DNA of 29,483 nt from JAWXBM01 sp964602895 (GTDB lineage: Bacteria > Pseudomonadota > Gammaproteobacteria > Xanthomonadales > SZUA-36): assembly GCA_964602895.1 (NCBI GenBank), contig CAZRTG010000025.1, positions 1 through 29,483 on the forward strand, given 5' to 3'. Positions 15,500 through 23,180 of this stretch are shown in pieces. The notes beneath the pieces were generated by a model. That model did no database searches, was not told the origin of the DNA, and was given only the letters and a program-made list of their open reading frames with translations. Within the stretch, counting starts at the first letter, position 1. Every line of letters begins with the position of its first letter. Position numbers and translations under genes: made by a program.

Positions 15500-16564
15500 A
15501 TGACAGTTGCGATTATTGCCGCGCGTAAACCCAGACTGGTCACGCTGGAAGCGGGCAAAAAGTATTTCTGGTGTTGTTGTGGGCGTAGCTCCCGACAACC
15601 CTATTGTGATGGATCACATCGCGGCACCGGGTTTGAGCCACTGGCCTTTACGGCCGAAAGCGACGGTGATTACCTGCTTTGTGCCTGCAAACAGACCCGT
15701 AAAGGTCCCTGGTGCGATGGCAGTCATAACAGCCTTGACGATGCCTATGAAGAAGCCAGTGCCGCAGAAATAGCAGCCAGTGCCTACTTTCCGGTCACTC
15801 CACGCGATGCTGGCAGTACCGGCAAAGCCCTTCTGGATGGGGGTTGTTACGTATCCACGGTTGATCGTGAGGCACTGCAACAAAATCGCAATATCGCCTG
15901 GTCCAGCATGATTGCAGCGGCAGATGGCGCACGTTGCCTGGCGCTTTACTACCTTGAAGCCGGACCCGGTAAGCCAGCCGTAATGACGTTTCCGGGCAGC
16001 AGTGTGGCTGTTTTTGTGCTGGAAGGTGAAGGCGTCATTACGATTTCCGGCAAGCATTTTGAAGTTCAGCCAGAGCAAGGTCTGTATATTGGTGAGGAAG
16101 AAGCGTTTTCGGTGCAGCCAGCGGATGGTACAGAGCTCAGGCTGACCATAACGCTTTGCCCTCAATCTGACGGACCAGATTGGCTGGATACCATGCCGGA
16201 TAATTTTGATAGCCGTGTTGCACAGCGGGTGTTTGCGGTGGATGCCGGCAAGCGGGAGGCGATGGCGGATCGTTTTTATCAGGTCCTCATCGATGATCGC
16301 ACGGGCTCGGCTGATATGACCCAGTTTCTGGGAGAAGTACCCCGCTCCCGTGCCGCCGGGCACCACCATTTGTATGAAGAAACCATTACGATACTGTCCG
16401 GCTCGGGTTATTTATGGACGGAAGGCGCCCGGGCCGAAGTGCAGCCGGGCGACATTATTTTTTTACCGAGACGGCAATTGCACTCATTGGAATGTACCAG
16501 CAATGACGGCATGCGTCTGGTGGGTGTTTTTTATCCGGCTGGCAGTCCAGCCATCAACTATTGA
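15500..16564 (+). CDS. Double-CDGSH iron-sulfur protein fused to two cupin domains
   Basis: A 354-residue protein. The N terminus has two complete CDGSH [2Fe-2S] motifs of form C-x-C-x2-(S/T)-x3-P-x-C-D-G-S-H: C25, C27, C36, H40 and C61, C63, C72, H76. That is the layout of single-chain CISD3/MiNT-like proteins. Two cupin barrels follow. The first (about 150-235) lacks the metal-binding histidines. The second (about 255-350) has the full set H288-H289-H290, E294 and H328 (GHHHLYEE, LPRRQLHSLE), so it should bind a metal such as Fe or Mn. GGAG lies 7 nt before the ATG at 15500, which decides the start over an upstream in-frame ATG at 15371. No signal peptide, so probably cytoplasmic. Activity is unknown: an oxygenase, isomerase or sensor are all possible. 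Confidence 0.88.
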   Translation: MTVAIIAARKPRLVTLEAGKKYFWCCCGRSSRQPYCDGSHRGTGFEPLAFTAESDGDYLLCACKQTRKGPWCDGSHNSLDDAYEEASAAEIAASAYFPVTPRDAGSTGKALLDGGCYVSTVDREALQQNRNIAWSSMIAAADGARCLALYYLEAGPGKPAVMTFPGSSVAVFVLEGEGVITISGKHFEVQPEQGLYIGEEEAFSVQPADGTELRLTITLCPQSDGPDWLDTMPDNFDSRVAQRVFAVDAGKREAMADRFYQVLIDDRTGSADMTQFLGEVPRSRAAGHHHLYEETITILSGSGYLWTEGARAEVQPGDIIFLPRRQLHSLECTSNDGMRLVGVFYPAGSPAINY

Positions 16565-16621
16565 ACGGGCTTACCCATTGCGCATATTGTGTTTTGGGTT
16601 GCGGTGGAGAAGCGGATTCAT

Positions 16622-17863
16622 ATGAGCAGTAACTACATTGATGAACACCTCGACGAGGTTCGCGCCGAGTTTAAATTGCTGGATCACTGGATCTACCTGA
16701 ACGCCGCCGACCAGATGATACCGGGCAACTACTGGCTGGCCGCGGTGCGCGATTTCTATAATTTTGTTGAATATGGCCGCATGGAAGACATTCCAAACGC
16801 GGATATAGCCACCCATCCGTTTCTGCTGCCAGCCTGGAGTGAAAGCATAGAGCGAAGTGCAGCGTTTATTAATGCCGACATCGATGAGGTGACCAATGCC
16901 TATCGCCCGGCGATCACAGCCAACCTGATTCTGTACAACATGTTCGACTGGCACCCGGGCGATAATGTGGTGATTACCGATCTGTCTTACCCCTCAATTC
17001 CTTACATCCTGCAGGATCTGCGGCGTCGCTATGGCCTGGAAATTCGCGTCGTACGCAATGTTAATGGCGAGATTCTGATGGAGGATATGGAAGCCCTGAT
17101 TGACGGGAATACCCGAATGGTCATTGTTGATCGCACCACGGCATTCTGTGGTTTTACTTTCGACATGAAAGAAGTCTGCCGGATGGCCCATGCCCAGGGT
17201 GCGCTGGTTCTGGATGATGCCATGCAGGCATTGGGCGCGGTACAGATTGATGTCAAGGATGACGATGTCGATATCCTGGTGTCGGGCGCCTATAAGTGGC
17301 AATGTGGGCCGGAAGGGGCGGGGCTGTTGTACATCAAGCGCTCGGTCATGGACACGATCGATGCACGCTTTCGTAATTACATTTGGGCCGATTATCCTGG
17401 CCCCATACCTTTTGCAGACAAGGATCACGACACGCTGGAGAGCTGGCCCCATCCTCCGGTCAACAACGCCAACCGGTTTTCGCAGGATGTCACCATTGGC
17501 CCGGCCTTGTTCGGCTGGATTGCCACCCTGAAGTTCTATCAGAAAATTGGCATGAACAATGTCGAACAACGTGTACGTCGACTTGGTACTTACGCGATCG
17601 AGCGCCTGCAGGACATTGGCTGCACCATCACCAGCCCGACAGACCCTGCCAAGCGGCACGGTTTGATTACCTATACCACGGGTGATTACGATAAGGACAC
17701 GGCTTTTTTTCAGCGCTGTACTGCACCCGGCCGCTGCATGAAACCCATCAAGATTTCGATGCGTGCATTGGGCGGTATTGGCAACCTGCGTGTGAGCACG
17801 CATTTCTTCAATACCGAAGAAGATATTGATTACCTGATAGACCTGCAGGAAAAAATGCTCTGA
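16622..17863 (+). CDS. Class V aminotransferase-fold PLP enzyme (first of two)
   Basis: A 413-residue fold type I PLP enzyme of the class V aminotransferase/cysteine desulfurase superfamily. The cofactor aspartate lies in ALVLDDAMQALGA, the Schiff-base lysine is K225 in SGAYKWQCGPEGAGLLY, and the carboxylate-binding arginine is in NLRVSTHFFNTEEDIDYL at the C terminus. There is no desulfurase-type cysteine loop that I can identify. Homologues include isopenicillin N epimerase-like enzymes, cysteine desulfurases, C-S lyases and kynureninase, so reaction and substrate stay open. The ATG at 16622 is chosen because GGAG lies upstream (about 12 nt) and the protein then begins MSSNYIDEHLD; GTG codons at 16589 and 16604 are alternatives. 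It starts 57 nt after the CDGSH-cupin gene. Confidence 0.88.
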   Translation: MSSNYIDEHLDEVRAEFKLLDHWIYLNAADQMIPGNYWLAAVRDFYNFVEYGRMEDIPNADIATHPFLLPAWSESIERSAAFINADIDEVTNAYRPAITANLILYNMFDWHPGDNVVITDLSYPSIPYILQDLRRRYGLEIRVVRNVNGEILMEDMEALIDGNTRMVIVDRTTAFCGFTFDMKEVCRMAHAQGALVLDDAMQALGAVQIDVKDDDVDILVSGAYKWQCGPEGAGLLYIKRSVMDTIDARFRNYIWADYPGPIPFADKDHDTLESWPHPPVNNANRFSQDVTIGPALFGWIATLKFYQKIGMNNVEQRVRRLGTYAIERLQDIGCTITSPTDPAKRHGLITYTTGDYDKDTAFFQRCTAPGRCMKPIKISMRALGGIGNLRVSTHFFNTEEDIDYLIDLQEKML

Positions 17864-18039
17864 TTGCCGTTGGCAAGATGTTTGCAACCATTTGCAATAA
17901 CGAACCCAGGCGCCTTATTCCGATAGCGGTTCGGTTCAGTCCGGTATCCGGGCCTTGCTTGTCAGCCTGCTTGCAAGCGCGGCATACTCGGACATGATTT
18001 GAAGCCATTCGTAATAAAATAATACCAGGGAGCACAAAC

Positions 18040-19224
18040 GTGTTGAACGAAGTAAATAAAGCCGGTTTTTCAGATCAGGAAATCGCACTGATTCGGCAGG
18101 ATTTCCCCCTTTTTGCCAGCAAGACTTATCTCAACAGCTGTTCTTATGGCGTGTTGTGTCATGCGGTGGAAAAAGCCTTTAACGATTATCTGCAAACGCG
18201 GCACAGGGTGGGTTCTCACTGGGAGCATTGGGTTGGCAAGCTGGAAGAAATGCGTGCAGTGACCGCCCGTTTGCTGGATTGTTCAGCAGCCGATGTGAGC
18301 ATTTCCTCTTCATTGTCAGAATCGGTGAACACTCTGGCCTCCAGTCTGTTTCCTCAAGGTGATCGCGACACCATTGTGGTTACGGATTTTGATTTTCCAA
18401 CCACCTCGCAGATCTGGCTGGCACAGCAGCGGCGCGGTCTGCGCGTCGTGCGTGTGGCAGCAGATGCCAGCGGAACCGAACTGCCATTGGCTCTGTTTGA
18501 TGAGTTGATCGATGAGCGCACCTTACTGGTTTCGGTACCTTATGTTTGCTATCGCAATGGGGTCAAAACCGATTTAAAACCCATCATCCAACTGGCCCAT
18601 GAGCGGGGCGCCAAAGTGCTGGTGGACGCCTATCAGGCGATTGGCTCTACGCCGCTGTCTGCAACAAAGCTGGGCGCGGATTTTATTGCCGGAGGCTGTC
18701 TCAAGTATCTGCTCGGTACGGCCGGACTGGCTTTCATGTATGTGCGTAACAGTGAAAGCGAACCAGCAGTGCCAACGACTTCGGGTTGGTTTGCCCAGGA
18801 GGATGTCCATGCCATGGATATTTACCACAACGATCCCGCGCGTGTGGCGCGACGTTTTGAATCAGGCACACCCAATGTCAGTGGTCTTTATGCCTGCACC
18901 GCAGGCATTGAATACCTGATGGGCATTGACCTTGAACGGGTATTCCAACAGGTCGCGCATCTCACTTCGCAAGTGGCTGCAGAGGCCCAAAACCGTGGCT
19001 GGAAACTGAGTACCCCAGTTGCAGCGAACAGGCACGGTGCCATGATGGCCATTGCCTGTACCGATGCGCCCTTGTTGGTAAAAAGACTGGGCGAGCAGGG
19101 CATAGTGGTATCCGATCGTGACAACAACCTGCGCGTATCACCACATTTCTACAATAACGATACCGATATACAAACGCTGTTCAGCGCACTGGAAAAGAAT
19201 GCCGAATTATTGGTGAAGCTGTAA
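18040..19224 (+). CDS. Class V aminotransferase-fold PLP enzyme (second of two)
   Basis: A 394-residue enzyme of the same superfamily as the preceding gene but only distantly similar to it. It has YLNSCSYG near the N terminus, the cofactor aspartate in KVLVDAYQAIGS, lysine K222 in GGCLKYLLGTAGLAFMY, and NLRVSPHFYNNDTDIQ with the substrate-carboxylate arginine. The GTG start at 18040 is well supported by GGGAG 7 nt upstream. The 176-nt gap from the first enzyme has no convincing gene. Together the two enzymes could act in sequence, or as a heterodimer, on an amino acid; neither can be shown from sequence. The TonB-dependent receptor starts 53 nt downstream. Confidence 0.88.
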   Translation: MLNEVNKAGFSDQEIALIRQDFPLFASKTYLNSCSYGVLCHAVEKAFNDYLQTRHRVGSHWEHWVGKLEEMRAVTARLLDCSAADVSISSSLSESVNTLASSLFPQGDRDTIVVTDFDFPTTSQIWLAQQRRGLRVVRVAADASGTELPLALFDELIDERTLLVSVPYVCYRNGVKTDLKPIIQLAHERGAKVLVDAYQAIGSTPLSATKLGADFIAGGCLKYLLGTAGLAFMYVRNSESEPAVPTTSGWFAQEDVHAMDIYHNDPARVARRFESGTPNVSGLYACTAGIEYLMGIDLERVFQQVAHLTSQVAAEAQNRGWKLSTPVAANRHGAMMAIACTDAPLLVKRLGEQGIVVSDRDNNLRVSPHFYNNDTDIQTLFSALEKNAELLVKL

Positions 19225-19277
19225 CTGCAGGCAATTTGGGAACGTAAAGTCTGCCGCCAATCCTGAAGCTGAGCGAA

Positions 19278-22019
19278 GTGAAACCCGGACTCACCATGTG
19301 TACGGTCCTTTTGCTCGGTGCCATGGCGAGCAGTCTTTCGCAGGCACAGGAAAATGCCGAAAGTACGGCGCTGGAGCTGGTGAGTGTCACCGGTACCCGC
19401 TTGCGCAATGCCTATGCCGAAGGTGCTTTTCCACTCTCGGTGCTGGACCGCGAAGCCATTATCAATTCAGGCCTCGAATCGCTGGGTGATTTCCTGCAGG
19501 AAATACCTTTTCTGACCGGATCGCCCATGAACACCAGTACCAGCATGCGGGGTGAAGGTGGTGGTTTGTCGCGTGGCATCTCGACTGTCGAATTACGCGG
19601 CCTGGGTCCGGAACGAACCCTGGTGTTGCTGAACGGTCGCCGTTTTGTGCCTGGTGGCAATGGTGCCAGTGGCGTGGTGGATATCAGCATGATCCCGCTG
19701 GCCATCGTGGAGCGGGTGGAAATATTCAAAGCCGGTGCTTCGGTGGAATACGGTGCCGATGCAGTGGCCGGCGTGGTCAATATCATCACCAAAACGCAGA
19801 CCGAAGGGGTGGACTTGCAGGCCCTGGGCAGCATCAGCAGTCGGGGTGATGCCGAACGCTATTCCTTGAGTGCGGTTTTCGGTAAAAGCCTGGATAGAGG
19901 CCGTTTTTTCCTGGGCGTCGAGTACTCGGACCAGCCTTCATTGGGCAAGGGCGAGCGTGATTGGTCCAGCGATATCGTTACGGTTTCGGGGCCGGACAAT
20001 GAAGTAGTCCCCTTCGGCAGTTCCGCGCCACCCTGGGGCAACCACCGCACCAGCTTGGGTCGCATGACACTGCGTGAGGGTGCACAAGGTACCTCGATAG
20101 CAGATTTCAAACGTTTTACCGATGCTGATCGGTTCAATTTCAATCCCTATGAAGATCTGCGACAGGCATCAGAACGTTTGTCATTGTTTGCCCAGGGCAG
20201 ATTGGAATTGTCTGCCACCGTCAATCTGTTTGGTGAGGCGTTTTACCATAGCCGCAATTCGAGCCAGCAACTTGCGCCATTGCCGTTTTTCACCAATCGG
20301 GAAGTGGATGTTGCCATCAGCGCGGACAATGCCTTTAACCCGTTCAGGGAAAAAATCACCGATTCCCGTCGCCGCCTGATTGAGGCGGGGCCACGCACCT
20401 TTTCGCAGGACAATGATGCCTGGCGATTGGTTTTAGGCGCTGATGGCACGCTGGCAGACCTGTGGTTCTGGGATGCCAGCGTAAATATCGCACGCAATGA
20501 AACCGACCAGCTGCAAACCGGTGACCTGCTCGACAGTCAGTTGCGGCTCGCGGTGGGGCCATCTTTCTTTGATACAGCGGGAACCGCCGTTTGTGGCACC
20601 GCTGCGGCGCCCATTGCCGCCTGTGTACCCATGAATGTGTTTGGCCCGGTGGGCAGTATCACCCGAGAAATGCTGGATTTTGTTGGCACCGACCTGCACG
20701 ACAGTGGCTACAACGACCAGCAGGTGTTCAGTGCCAATATCAGTGGCAACCCCTGGGAATTGCCGGCGGGGCCGCTGGGGCTGGCTTTTGGTTATGAGTA
20801 TCGGGATGAGTCTGCTGCCGATGTGCCCGACCCGCAAACCGTGTTGGGCAATACCACCGGCAGCGCACGCTCGATCACGCGTGGCAGCTTTCAAAGCCAC
20901 GAGGCTTACGCAGAAATCGGTATTCCGCTGTTGGCAGATGCACCCATGGCCCAGGACTTGAGCGTGGATTTCGGCACCCGGTGGGTGGATTTCTCGAATT
21001 TTGATACCGAATGGCTAGTGGAAGCCGGGGTTCATTACCAACCCGTAACCAGCTTGCAATTCCGCGCGGCCTATACAGAAGCATTCCGCGCCCCCAATGT
21101 ACGCGAGTTGTTTGGCGGGATGAGCCAATCCAACCCCATCATTGAGGATCCCTGTGCGAATTTTTCACAACTCAATTCAGTACAAATCGATCGCTGCATT
21201 GCCCAGGGTGTTCCCGCAGATGGCGGTTTTACCCAGAACGGCCAGGAAACACCGGTGCTCGGTGGTGGCAATGCCGACTTGGGTCCGGAGCTCGCCGATA
21301 CCTTCAGTATCGGCCTGACCTATAGCCTCCAATGGCTATCCGGGTTGTTGCTCAGCATCGATTATTTCGACATCAGGATTGATCACGGTATCGCTGCTTT
21401 GAGTGCCAACAGCATTCTGCAGCAATGTCTCAATACCGACCAAGCCGAATTCTGTGGTCGCATAGACCGGAATGCGGAAGGCGGCATCACTCAAGTCAAC
21501 GCCCGGCTGCAGAACCTGGCGACGGAGACCGCCAAAGGCATCGACCTCGATGCCCAATACGCACACCCGGGCTGGGGCGGTGACTTCAGCCATCGGTTAC
21601 TGCTGAGTTACCTGGGCGAGCGGGATCTGGTGGCCTTTGCAGGGGCAGACCCTTTCGTCGGTGCAGGCGAATACGATATGGGCTCATTGGGTGCTATCCC
21701 CCGTTGGCGCGGCCAGTACAGCCTGAACTGGAATCATGGGCCATGGCAGCTGGGCTACCAGGCGCAATGGATAGGCTCGCTGGAAGAATCCGGTGGCGAG
21801 CTTTATCCGGGCACGGTGCATGAAGTTTCCGGTCGGATTTACCAGGACCTGTTTGCAGCTTATGCTTTCAGTGAATCCCTGCAGATCGCTGCCGGCGTCG
21901 ATAACCTCACCGACGAGTCACCACCATTTTTTGTCAATGCCGATGAAGCCAATACCGACGTTGCAACCTATCGATTGTTTGGCACCTCGTTCTGGCTGCG
22001 GCTGAATGTGGGTATGTAG
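19278..22019 (+). CDS. TonB-dependent outer-membrane receptor, large
   Basis: A 913-residue receptor. The GTG at 19278 gives a signal peptide (VKPGLTMCTVLLLGAMASSLSQAQ); an in-frame ATG at 19296 would leave a weaker one. The plug has VSVTGTRLRN (a possible TonB box region), GLESLGDFLQEIPFL, VELRGLGPERTLVLLNGRRFVPGG and VERVEIFKAGASVEYGADAVAGVVNIITK. The barrel follows, including FRAAYTEAFRAPNVRELFGG and IAAGVDNLTDESPPF, and the protein ends in LRLNVGM. These blocks are those of the large iron-complex/oligomer receptor type common in Xanthomonadales and marine Gammaproteobacteria. No substrate-specific motif is visible. It is the last gene of the run and may be cotranscribed with the two PLP enzymes. 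Confidence 0.92.
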   Translation: MKPGLTMCTVLLLGAMASSLSQAQENAESTALELVSVTGTRLRNAYAEGAFPLSVLDREAIINSGLESLGDFLQEIPFLTGSPMNTSTSMRGEGGGLSRGISTVELRGLGPERTLVLLNGRRFVPGGNGASGVVDISMIPLAIVERVEIFKAGASVEYGADAVAGVVNIITKTQTEGVDLQALGSISSRGDAERYSLSAVFGKSLDRGRFFLGVEYSDQPSLGKGERDWSSDIVTVSGPDNEVVPFGSSAPPWGNHRTSLGRMTLREGAQGTSIADFKRFTDADRFNFNPYEDLRQASERLSLFAQGRLELSATVNLFGEAFYHSRNSSQQLAPLPFFTNREVDVAISADNAFNPFREKITDSRRRLIEAGPRTFSQDNDAWRLVLGADGTLADLWFWDASVNIARNETDQLQTGDLLDSQLRLAVGPSFFDTAGTAVCGTAAAPIAACVPMNVFGPVGSITREMLDFVGTDLHDSGYNDQQVFSANISGNPWELPAGPLGLAFGYEYRDESAADVPDPQTVLGNTTGSARSITRGSFQSHEAYAEIGIPLLADAPMAQDLSVDFGTRWVDFSNFDTEWLVEAGVHYQPVTSLQFRAAYTEAFRAPNVRELFGGMSQSNPIIEDPCANFSQLNSVQIDRCIAQGVPADGGFTQNGQETPVLGGGNADLGPELADTFSIGLTYSLQWLSGLLLSIDYFDIRIDHGIAALSANSILQQCLNTDQAEFCGRIDRNAEGGITQVNARLQNLATETAKGIDLDAQYAHPGWGGDFSHRLLLSYLGERDLVAFAGADPFVGAGEYDMGSLGAIPRWRGQYSLNWNHGPWQLGYQAQWIGSLEESGGELYPGTVHEVSGRIYQDLFAAYAFSESLQIAAGVDNLTDESPPFFVNADEANTDVATYRLFGTSFWLRLNVGM

Positions 22020-22040
22020 ACCATACTGTTGTGGGGGGTT

Positions 22041-22296
22041 CTGTAGGAGGCAGCCATGCTNNNNNNNNNNNNNNNNNNNNNNNNNNNNNNNNNNNNNNNN
22101 NNNNNNNNNNNNNNNNNNNNNNNNNNNNNNNNNNNNNNNNNNNNNNNNNNNNNNNNNNNNGCCGACCATCACCGGTTCGCGACCGTGGGTCGCTCCCACA
22201 GCATGGCTTGCTGCCGCTGTAGGAGGCAGCCATGCTGCCGACCATCACCGGTTCGCGACCGTGGGTCGCTCCCACAGCATGGCTTGCTGCCTCCTG
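22041..22296. repeat. REP-like tandem array with 76-bp period, interrupted by a gap
   Basis: A full unit at 22161-22236 (GCCGACCATCACCGG...GGAGGCAGCCATGCT) is followed by a second copy from 22237 that matches for 55 bases. The 20 bases before the gap (22041-22060) equal the last 20 of the unit (22217-22236). The unresolved stretch therefore lies inside the array, which probably contains more copies than shown. It is the same repeat family as at 10793, 13109 and 29431. The rest of the gap to 22376 is AT-rich and may hold the PAP2 promoter. Confidence 0.85.
22061..22160. other. Assembly gap of 100 N
   Basis: Exactly 100 undetermined bases, the conventional placeholder for a scaffold join of unknown length. 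Linkage between the TonB-dependent receptor on the left and the PAP2-eptA genes on the right therefore depends on the scaffolding, not on continuous sequence. Confidence 0.98.
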
Positions 22297-22376
22297 CAAT
22301 ATTAAAAAATTTCCAAAATACTTACGAAGATTTCATACTGGATAGCGTAATTTTCACCCCTAATCTCCGCTAGGCT

Positions 22377-23180
22377 ATGTTCTCTATGGTAAAGCCTCAT
22401 TTGCCACCAACCGGCTGGCAACCCGGTCAACGCTTCTGGGTCTGGCATTTATATGTGCCTTTGCTCCTGGCGGCGGCTGTTCTGTTTTCCATGGAACATT
22501 CCCAGCTGGATTTGTGGGTGGCTGATCGCTGGTATGCGCTGCAAGGGGGTCAATGGGCCTGGCGCAGTCACTGGGTCAGCTATGAGCTGATTCATCACCA
22601 CGGCAAACAGATGGTCATCGGTATTGGTCTGTCGGCACTCACGCTGATCATCCTCAGTTTTTTCCGGCCAGGTTTGCGTCATTGGCGCGCGCCAATGACT
22701 TATCTGCTCACCGCCATGGCGGTAGTGCCGGCCATGATTGCAACATTCAAACGCATCAGCCCGGTAGATTGCCCCTGGGACTTGATCCGCTACGGTGGTG
22801 ACCTGCCTTATGTACGTACTTTCGATCATACGTTTGGTGCCACCGGGCTTGGCCATTGTTTCCCCGCCGGACACGCCTCCGGCGGCTTTATACTGTTGGC
22901 CATGTACTTTGCTGCTCTGCCGTTTGTGAAGCACCCTGCCCGTTTTTTGATACCCGGCCTGGTGGTGGGCTGGGTATTTGCCCTGGGCCAGCAGTCCCGT
23001 GGAGCGCATTTCCTGTCACATGATTTGTGGACGTTAAGCACCTGCTGGTTTGGTGCCCTGGGCCTGTTCCTGTTGTTCCGGCCCGGTCGCTGGCCGGAGC
23101 CCATCAAGCACAACAACCCGGCCCGGTCCGGAACATCGTCGATACGCACGGAACCCACATTCGGTGAAGCAGAATCATGA
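22377..23180 (+). CDS. PAP2-family lipid phosphatase, inner membrane
   Basis: A 267-residue polytopic protein with about six membrane segments. It carries a version of the three-part PAP2 phosphatase signature: KRISPVDCPWDL (standing for KxxxxxxRP, with the RP replaced), FPAGHASG (PSGH-like, catalytic His) and RGAHFLSHDLW (SRxxxxxHxxxD). The related group of lipid phosphatases acts on lipid A, undecaprenyl pyrophosphate or phosphatidylglycerophosphate at the periplasmic face. Its stop overlaps the start of eptA as ATGA, which argues for translational coupling and for a joint role in lipid A or carrier-lipid phosphate metabolism. ATG at 22377 is taken as start; an in-frame ATG at 22386 is an alternative. 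Confidence 0.9.
   Translation: MFSMVKPHLPPTGWQPGQRFWVWHLYVPLLLAAAVLFSMEHSQLDLWVADRWYALQGGQWAWRSHWVSYELIHHHGKQMVIGIGLSALTLIILSFFRPGLRHWRAPMTYLLTAMAVVPAMIATFKRISPVDCPWDLIRYGGDLPYVRTFDHTFGATGLGHCFPAGHASGGFILLAMYFAALPFVKHPARFLIPGLVVGWVFALGQQSRGAHFLSHDLWTLSTCWFGALGLFLLFRPGRWPEPIKHNNPARSGTSSIRTEPTFGEAES

Noticed and set aside
16994..17887. 297-codon frame antisense to the first PLP enzyme.
   Set aside because: Composition and lack of motifs mark it as a shadow of the PLP gene.
17878..17997. A 39-codon frame (MFATICNNEPRR...) between the two PLP enzymes, considered as a peptide precursor for the exporter.
   Set aside because: No clear ribosome-binding site, no leader/core pattern and no recognisable modification enzyme nearby; composition looks like ordinary spacer.
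22020..22373. Open frames spanning the N run.
   Set aside because: They consist of undetermined bases and REP repeats.
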